Assembly: GCF_051912845.1 (NCBI RefSeq)
Contig: NZ_JBNCBU010000001.1
Coordinates: 1,612,001-1,676,000, forward strand
Length of the DNA stretch: 64,000 nucleotides
Direction: 5' to 3'
Origin: Tsuneonella sediminis
GTDB lineage: Bacteria; Pseudomonadota; Alphaproteobacteria; Sphingomonadales; Sphingomonadaceae
The notes beneath the pieces are model-generated. The model worked only from the letters and a program-made list of their open reading frames with translations. It did no database searches and was not told where the DNA came from. The position numbers were made by a program, and so were the translations under genes. Below are positions 59,342-64,000 of this stretch, piece by piece (position 1 is the first letter of the stretch; the number at the start of each line of letters is the position of its first letter).

Positions 59342-59710
59342 TCAAGCCGTGCCGGTCGACGACACCTTCTCGTCGCCGAAACCCCACATTCGCTCAAGGT
59401 TGTAGAAGCTGCGGACTTCCGGGCGAAACAGGTGAACAACCACGTCGCCGGCATCGATCAGCACCCAGTCGGCGGCGGGCAGCCCCTCTACGCGTGCGGG
59501 ACCGAAGCCCTCGGCCTTGACCTTCTCGGCGAGCTTCTGCGCCATCGCCGCGACCTGCCGGGTCGAGCGGCCCGACGCGATCACCATGTGATCGGCGATC
59601 GAGCTCTTGCCCGCGAGCGGGATCGAGACGAGGTCCTGCGCCTGGTCGTCGTCGAGCTGGGCGAGGACGAGCGCGTGCAGGCGGTCGGCGGGTTTGTCGG
59701 TTTGCGTCAC
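59342..59710 (-). CDS. rsfS: Ribosomal silencing factor RsfS (iojap family)
   Basis: Binds ribosomal protein L14 and blocks subunit joining when nutrients are scarce. The 122-residue RsfS fold has DRLHALVLAQLDDDQAQDLV, SSIADHMVIASGRSTRQVAA, EGLPAADWVLIDAGDVVVHL and the ending RSFYNLERMWGFG. GTG at 59710 is preceded at 4 to 5 bases by GGAGG, which decides the start; ATG further up would add a low-complexity leader. Its usual neighbour nadD is separated from it by galE on the other strand. Confidence 0.94.
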   Translation of the reverse strand: MTQTDKPADRLHALVLAQLDDDQAQDLVSIPLAGKSSIADHMVIASGRSTRQVAAMAQKLAEKVKAEGFGPARVEGLPAADWVLIDAGDVVVHLFRPEVRSFYNLERMWGFGDEKVSSTGTA

Positions 59711-60151
59711 CGGACCTCCGGGGGAAACGCCGGCACCAGCCGGCAGGGGATGCGCCTGTTGCATAGGCGTTTGACGTGCTCCTTCGATGGAATGGACAAC
59801 GGCACGGATGTACCAACGCACGTCATTCCTGCGGAGTTTCCTCCGGGCCCGGGAACGATCTGCGATGAGCACCGGGGAGCGGCGCGGCCTGAAGGCTGGC
59901 ATCCCGGCGCGGAGCCGGAAGACTGTCGACATTCCAACGCGTCAGCACGTGCGGCCGATGCACTCCCGTTGCCCGCGGTCAGGAAGGCGCCGGGCGGGTG
60001 CGGGCACCCCGCCGGACGATCCCATGATAGCCTGTGCGCGCCCGGCCTGCAACGACGATGACGATGCGTCCGCGCGCCGCCTTGCACCGCCGCCGGGCGG
60101 CTGCGATAGGGCGCCCCATCGGCAAGGCCAGCGGACAGGACGAATAGCGAC
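59711..60151. other. 441-base gap between rsfS and galE without a convincing gene
   Basis: No ORF here has coding character on either strand. It must hold promoters for rsfS-rlmH and for galE. Visible structures are two GCCGGC copies (about 59732-59747) and a strong GC hairpin around 59990-60014 (GGGTGC and GCACCC arms), with no T run. A plus-strand frame at 59787-60155 is rich in Arg and unsupported. Confidence 0.45.
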
Positions 60152-61186
60152 GTGAGCAAACCATCCGGCGCCGCACAGGCCCACCCCGTCCTCGTCACCG
60201 GCGGCGCGGGCTACATCGGCAGCCATGCCGTCCTCGCGTTGCGCGACGCGGGTTACCGGGTCGCGGTCATCGACGACCTGACGACCGGGTTTCGCTTCGC
60301 CGTGCCGGACGACGCGGATTTCTACGAGGGCGACATCGAGGATTCCGCGCTCCTCGCCCGGATCTTCGCCGAGCAGGGCATGGGCGGCGGCACGGGTGCG
60401 GTAATGCATTTTGCAGGCTCGATCGTGGTGCCGGAATCGGTCGAGGACCCGCTCAAGTACTACCACAACAACACCGCCAAGAGCCGGGCACTGATCGCGG
60501 CGGCGGTCTCGGCAGGCGTGCCGCATTTCATCTTCTCGAGCACTGCAGCGACCTATGGGGTGCCGGCGGTCGAGCGGGTGGCCGAGGACTGCCCGCAAGT
60601 CCCGATCAACCCGTACGGATGGTCGAAGCTGATGACCGAGCGGATGCTCGCCGATACCGCGTTCGCGCATCCGATGAACTACTGCGCCCTGCGCTATTTC
60701 AATGTCGCCGGCGCCGACCCGGACGGGCGCAGCGGACAATCGACCGCGGGGGCGACCCACCTCATCAAGGTCGCGGTGGAGGCGGCGCTGGGCAAGCGCG
60801 AACACGTCGCGGTCTTCGGCACCGACTACGACACTCCCGACGGCACGGGCGTGCGCGACTATATCCATGTCTCCGACCTTGCTTCGGCGCACGTCCTCGC
60901 GCTGGAAGCGCTCGCCGCCAGTCCGGGCCGCTCGCTGCAGATGAATTGCGGCTACGGGCGGGGGTTCTCGGTGCTGGAGGTGCTCGATGCGGTCGACCGG
61001 GTGACCAATACCCCGATCGAGCGCCGGTTCGAGCCGCGCCGCGCGGGCGATCCCGGCTGCCTCGTTTCCGACAACGCGCGCATCAAGGCGACCCTGCCCT
61101 GGGAGCCGCGATACGCCGATCTCGACACGATCGTGCGCCACGCGCTCGCATGGGAGCGAAAGCTCACCGAACTGCGGGGTAACTGA
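60152..61186 (+). CDS. galE: UDP-glucose 4-epimerase
   Basis: Interconverts UDP-glucose and UDP-galactose (and often the HexNAc pair), feeding glycan synthesis. The 344-residue extended SDR has LVTGGAGYIGSHAVLALRDA, HFAGSIVVPESVEDPLKYY, FSSTAATYGVP and YGWSKLMTE (Tyr/Lys), then RYFNVAGADPDGR and GTGVRDYIHVSDLASAHV. Start GTG at 60152. It lies on the plus strand inside the conserved nadD / rsfS string and probably supplies UDP-galactose to the polysaccharide region. Confidence 0.95.
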   Translation: MSKPSGAAQAHPVLVTGGAGYIGSHAVLALRDAGYRVAVIDDLTTGFRFAVPDDADFYEGDIEDSALLARIFAEQGMGGGTGAVMHFAGSIVVPESVEDPLKYYHNNTAKSRALIAAAVSAGVPHFIFSSTAATYGVPAVERVAEDCPQVPINPYGWSKLMTERMLADTAFAHPMNYCALRYFNVAGADPDGRSGQSTAGATHLIKVAVEAALGKREHVAVFGTDYDTPDGTGVRDYIHVSDLASAHVLALEALAASPGRSLQMNCGYGRGFSVLEVLDAVDRVTNTPIERRFEPRRAGDPGCLVSDNARIKATLPWEPRYADLDTIVRHALAWERKLTELRGN

Positions 61187-61192
61187 CCGCCG

Positions 61193-61867
61193 TCAGCCGA
61201 CCGGGCGTCCGGTGACCTCGTCCCGGCCCTTTGCGTGCATGTGCCGTTCGGCCCACGCGGGGTCCGCAGCCCGCAAAGCGGTCGCTGAAATCGGATCGGG
61301 ATCGTAGCGCAGCCAGACGAGCATCGGCGCACGCACGCTGGCCTTCCGGAATGTCGCCGGTGTCGTGCGATACCGGCCCAGCCATGCCATCGCCGGACTG
61401 GCGAACGCGGCCGCCTCGTAGCCCGGCCTTGCGAACACGGCGATCGGGACCAGCCGCGCGATCGCCCGCCAGTCCTTCCACCGGTGGAACTGGGCAAGGT
61501 TGTCGGCCCCCATGATCCATACGAAGCGCCGGCGCGGGTAGCGCCTGACCAGCGCGCGCAGGGTATCGACGGTGTAGCGCGTCCCCAGCTCGCTCTCGAT
61601 CGCGGTGGCGCGGATCGGCGCGCGGCGCGATGCCGCGCGCGCCGAGGCGAAACGGGCTATGAGGGAGGCCATGTCGCCGCCCGACTTGAGCGGGTTGCCG
61701 GGAGATACCAGCCACCAGACTTCCGCCAGCCCGAGCCGGTCGATCGCCGCGAGACTTATGCGGCGGTGACCCCGGTGCGCGGGATTGAAGCTGCCCCCGA
61801 GCAGGCCGGTCACGCGGCCAGGGCGCCTCGCCGCAGGCGTGGCCGCGCGCGCTCCGTTGCGCTTCAT
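61193..61867 (-). CDS. nadD: Nicotinate-nucleotide adenylyltransferase
   Basis: Adenylates nicotinate mononucleotide to deamido-NAD in NAD synthesis. The 224-residue enzyme has the nucleotidyltransferase motif GLLGGSFNPAHRGHRRISLA, VWWLVSPGNPLK, and the late IMGADNLAQFHRWKDWRAIA with SATALR in the C-terminal half. The N-terminus is about 20 residues longer and more basic than usual, so a GTG later in the frame is possible. 6 bases separate its stop from the galE stop. Confidence 0.94.
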   Translation of the reverse strand: MKRNGARAATPAARRPGRVTGLLGGSFNPAHRGHRRISLAAIDRLGLAEVWWLVSPGNPLKSGGDMASLIARFASARAASRRAPIRATAIESELGTRYTVDTLRALVRRYPRRRFVWIMGADNLAQFHRWKDWRAIARLVPIAVFARPGYEAAAFASPAMAWLGRYRTTPATFRKASVRAPMLVWLRYDPDPISATALRAADPAWAERHMHAKGRDEVTGRPVG

Positions 61868-61926
61868 TCCTCAGCCGCGCCGGCGTTGCGGCAAATCCCG
61901 CGCATCGAGGACTTGCGACCGCGCCG

Positions 61927-62202
61927 TCACTGCGCCTCCTCGAGAAGCTGCTTGATCTGTTCGCGATAGAGCAGCGACCCGGCCGTGCAGGCCGCTGTCC
62001 CCGTCGCGAGGCCGGCGAGGAATCCGACCGCGGCCCCGGGCCCAAGCGCGGCGGTACCGACCGCTCCCGCCCCGCCCAGCGACAGCCCCGTCGTGCGGGC
62101 GCAGCGCTTGGCGAGATCGAAAATCGACTGCTGTTCGTCGTACGAATAGAAGCCGAGCTTCACGATTTCCCTCTGGAATGCGCGAAAATCCACGTCAGCC
62201 AT
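61927..62202 (-). CDS. Small glycine-rich protein between proA and nadD
   Basis: A 91-residue protein: MADVDFRAFQREIVKLGFYS, a helical segment with DLAKRCARTTG, then a Gly/Ala-rich hydrophobic stretch (about 40-70, including LGGAGAVGTAALGPGAAVGF) that looks like a glycine zipper or hairpin membrane insert, and a charged end EQIKQLLEEAQ. The family is unknown to me. ATG at 62202 is preferred; the frame opens earlier at 62262. It breaks the standard proA / nadD neighbourhood. Confidence 0.7.
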   Translation of the reverse strand: MADVDFRAFQREIVKLGFYSYDEQQSIFDLAKRCARTTGLSLGGAGAVGTAALGPGAAVGFLAGLATGTAACTAGSLLYREQIKQLLEEAQ

Positions 62203-62217
62203 GCTATCTGCCCCCGT

Positions 62218-62247
62218 CGGTTGGATGAGACGGAGCTTCGCCAACCG
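62218..62247. promoter_or_regulatory. Inverted repeat CGGTTGG-N16-CCAACCG between proA and the small gene
   Basis: CGGTTGG (62218-62224) and CCAACCG (62241-62247) are exact inverses, 16 bases before the small gene's ATG at 62202. It may be an operator or a hairpin in the leader. No T run follows. Confidence 0.35.
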
Positions 62248-62277
62248 CTGCCCCTCCGTCAAGCATGCGGATGGACG

Positions 62278-63549
62278 TCAGCCGCGCACCTGCCCGCTGC
62301 CTCTCACGAGCCACTTGTAGGTCGTCAGCCCTTCCAGCGCGACCGGACCGCGGGCGTGGAGGCGACCGGTGGCGATGCCGATCTCGGCGCCGAGGCCGAA
62401 CTCCCCCCCGTCGGCAAACTGCGACGAGGCATTGTGCATGACGATCGCCGAATCGACTTCGCGCAGGAAGCGGTCCGCGACCTGCGCGTCTTCGGTGACG
62501 ATCGCATCGGTATGGTGCGATCCGTGCGCGGCGATGTGCGCCATCGCCTCGTCCGGACCGTCGACCACCGCGACCGAAAGCACTGCGTCCAGGTACTCGG
62601 TGTCCCAGTCCGTATCGCTCGCCGGGGTCACCCGCGGATCGATCGCCTGCGCGCGCGCGTCGCCGCGCACTGCGCAACCCGCCTTGACGAGGTCTGCGAT
62701 GACCGCCTGGGCGCCGGGAAAGGCGGCATCGACGAGCAACGTCTCCATCGCGCCGCAGATACCGGTGCGGCGCATCTTGGCGTCGAGCGCGATGCGGCGG
62801 GCCTTGTCGGGGTCCGCGGCGGCATGGACGTAGGTGTGGTTGATCCCGTCGAGGTGCGCGAGCACGGGCACGCGAGCCTCGGCCTGGACCCGCGCGACGA
62901 GGCTCTTGCCCCCACGCGGAATGATCATGTCGATCAGGCCGGACGCGGCGAGCATCGCGCCCACTGCCGCGCGGTTCTGGGTTGGCACCAGCTGGATCGC
63001 CGCGCCCGGCACGCCCGCGCTCTCGAGGCCGCGCACCATCGCCGCGTGGATCGCGCGGTTCGATTCCACGGCCTCGCTCCCGCCGCGCAGGAGCGCCGCG
63101 TTGCCGACCCGCACGCAGAGCGCCGCGGCATCGGCAGTCACGTTGGGCCGGCTCTCGTAGATGATGCCGATCAGGCCGATCGGTATCCGCACCCGTTCGA
63201 GGACCAGCCCGTTGGGCCGGTGCTGGCGCGAGATGACCTCGCCCAACGGGTCGGGCAGCGAGGCCACGGTGCCTACGGCGACGGCGATATTCTCGAGCCG
63301 GTCAGCGTCGAGCCGCAAGCGGTCGAGCATGGGCGGTGCAAGGCCGGCGGTTTTTCCCGCCGCCAGGTCCCTCGCGTTGGCAGAAAGGATCGCCGCCGCG
63401 TCGGCACGGAGAGCGGCAGCGGCGGCATCGAGCGCCGCCGCCCTTTTCTCCGGATCGATGCGCCCCAGGACCTGCTGGGCCGCGCGGCCGGCCCGTGCCA
63501 GCCGGGTTACCAGCTCAGTCGCTTCACTTGAGGAATTTCCCGAGGCCAT
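62278..63549 (-). CDS. proA: Gamma-glutamyl phosphate reductase
   Basis: Reduces gamma-glutamyl phosphate to glutamate-5-semialdehyde in proline synthesis. The 423-residue aldehyde-dehydrogenase-fold protein has PIGLIGIIYESRPNVTADAA, LIIPRGG-type IDMIIPRGGKSLVARVQ, VPVLAHLDGINHTYVH and the catalytic Cys in MRRTGICGAMETLLVDA, then EFGLGAEIGIATGRLHARGP. ATG at 63549. No proB is seen in the window. Confidence 0.95.
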   Translation of the reverse strand: MASGNSSSEATELVTRLARAGRAAQQVLGRIDPEKRAAALDAAAAALRADAAAILSANARDLAAGKTAGLAPPMLDRLRLDADRLENIAVAVGTVASLPDPLGEVISRQHRPNGLVLERVRIPIGLIGIIYESRPNVTADAAALCVRVGNAALLRGGSEAVESNRAIHAAMVRGLESAGVPGAAIQLVPTQNRAAVGAMLAASGLIDMIIPRGGKSLVARVQAEARVPVLAHLDGINHTYVHAAADPDKARRIALDAKMRRTGICGAMETLLVDAAFPGAQAVIADLVKAGCAVRGDARAQAIDPRVTPASDTDWDTEYLDAVLSVAVVDGPDEAMAHIAAHGSHHTDAIVTEDAQVADRFLREVDSAIVMHNASSQFADGGEFGLGAEIGIATGRLHARGPVALEGLTTYKWLVRGSGQVRG

Positions 63550-63620
63550 CGGCGGCGTCTATCATCCCGACGCGCAGGAACCAGTCAGGAAAACTGGGCG
63601 GCCTCAAACTCCCGCCATGC

Positions 63621-63718
63621 GAGTCAGTTCCCGACTGAAGAAGAAAATTTCGCAGCTTGAGAACGTTTCGTCCCGCGACTCTAACGACTCGCCCCGAGAG
63701 TTAACGAGTCGATTCGAC
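63621..63718 (+). promoter_or_regulatory. Cluster of GANTC (CcrM) sites and a GTTAAC in the promoter of the M23 gene
   Basis: GANTC occurs at 63621, 63677, 63686, 63706 and 63711, four of them within 39 bases; in DNA this rich in GC one is expected roughly every 300 bases. GTTAAC (63700-63705) lies among them, and GTCGATTCGAC (63708-63718) is an imperfect palindrome. In alphaproteobacteria CcrM methylates GANTC and GcrA acts on such promoters, so cell-cycle control of the following gene is plausible. Confidence 0.55.
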
Positions 63719-63783
63719 CCACGTGGCCATGTTTGCTAGCCGCCCGACCGGGATAAGAACGGGACATAGGGGTCGTACCTCAC

Positions 63784-64000
63784 ATGAATGCTGTCGCCGG
63801 CGGCTGGAAAGGCCGCTTGCGTACCTGGTTTCCGGATCGCGAATTCTTCATGCGTTCGCAGGGCCAGGTCCGCTTCATCAAGATCACCGGACGGGTGCAG
63901 ATGATCGCCGCGAGTGCCGCGCTCGCGGCCCTGCTGGCATGGGGCATCTCGATGGCCGTCATGGGCTGGCTGCAATATCGCGCCGCCGCCGACCGGCTCT
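63784..64000 (+). CDS. M23 peptidase-type protein, N-terminal fragment (3' end outside window)
   Basis: The first 72 residues of a gene that runs off the window. RLRTWFPDREFFMRSQGQVR followed by FIKITGRVQM is the N-terminus I associate with alphaproteobacterial M23-type cell-wall peptidases, and a membrane span follows (about 40-60, SAALAALLAWGISMAVMGWL). The catalytic domain is outside the window, so the call rests on the N-terminus. Its 234-base upstream region carries the GANTC cluster, which would fit a peptidoglycan enzyme under cell-cycle control. Confidence 0.65.
   Translation, partial: MNAVAGGWKGRLRTWFPDREFFMRSQGQVRFIKITGRVQMIAASAALAALLAWGISMAVMGWLQYRAAADRL

Noticed and set aside
59787..60155. 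Plus-strand frame in the rsfS/galE gap
   Set aside because: Arg/Pro/Ser-rich, no good ribosome-binding site, overlaps the galE start; coding character is poor.
1..64000. Mobile elements, CRISPR arrays or phage genes
   Set aside because: No transposase, integrase, repeat-spacer array, target duplications or phage structural motifs were seen.

Overview
The window is GC-rich chromosomal DNA from an alphaproteobacterium, most likely a sphingomonad (Sphingomonadales, Erythrobacteraceae-like). Pointers are a SciP/DUF1153 cell-cycle regulator, a COQ7-type ubiquinone hydroxylase, sphingomonad-style small conserved proteins, and the housekeeping string proA / nadD / rsfS / rlmH / envC-like / ctpA / dsbB / coq7. 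This placement comes from gene content only. No rRNA, tRNA, CRISPR array, transposase or integrase was recognised.

Left flank (1-10166): the end of a cytochrome P450, an exported MsrB, a GlsB-type membrane protein, sciP coupled to an unnamed small gene, mnmA, a serine hydrolase lipoprotein, the operon pdxH / cation-efflux transporter / PhzF-like protein, a DnaJ-like chaperone, a YihY membrane protein and fabI.

Centre (10183-54459): about 44 kb devoted to a surface polysaccharide. It opens with a Wza-like outer-membrane export lipoprotein. A rightward unit carries rfbC-rfbB-rfbA, an O-acyltransferase, two tandem sister methyltransferases, an asparagine-synthase-like amidotransferase and a glycan-transferase-like protein. 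A short leftward pair holds a CapD/WbpM-like dehydratase and a small phosphoglycosyl transferase that would start the lipid-linked unit. A long leftward series (41565 down to 24303) runs from a phytanoyl-CoA-dioxygenase-like oxygenase and the Wzc tyrosine kinase through a protein of unknown function, neuB-neuC-neuA, a 2-hydroxyacid dehydrogenase, a flippase, glycosyltransferases, a Wzy-like polymerase, an acyltransferase and a dTDP-L-rhamnose 4-epimerase-like enzyme to an FkbM methyltransferase. Most of these genes overlap by 4 to 14 bases. To the right lie a beta-helix protein, an O-antigen ligase-like protein, a UDP-HexNAc dehydrogenase plus uronate epimerase, a second flippase, a sulfotransferase-like protein and three GT2 glycosyltransferases. 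The predicted product is an acidic polymer containing a nonulosonic acid and uronic acids, with deoxyhexose and several non-sugar decorations (methyl, acyl, amide, perhaps sulfate). Duplicated flippase, acyltransferase and polymerase/ligase genes suggest two glycans or two assembly steps.

Right flank (54546-64000): a conserved secreted protein, then coq7, dsbB, ctpA, an EnvC-like amidase activator, rlmH and rsfS on the minus strand. galE sits on the opposite strand between rsfS and nadD. After nadD come a small glycine-rich protein, proA, and the start of an M23-type peptidase gene whose upstream region is crowded with GANTC (CcrM) sites.

Coordinates, starts and motifs were read by eye. No alignment or database search was run, so family calls rest on recognised motifs and gene context.
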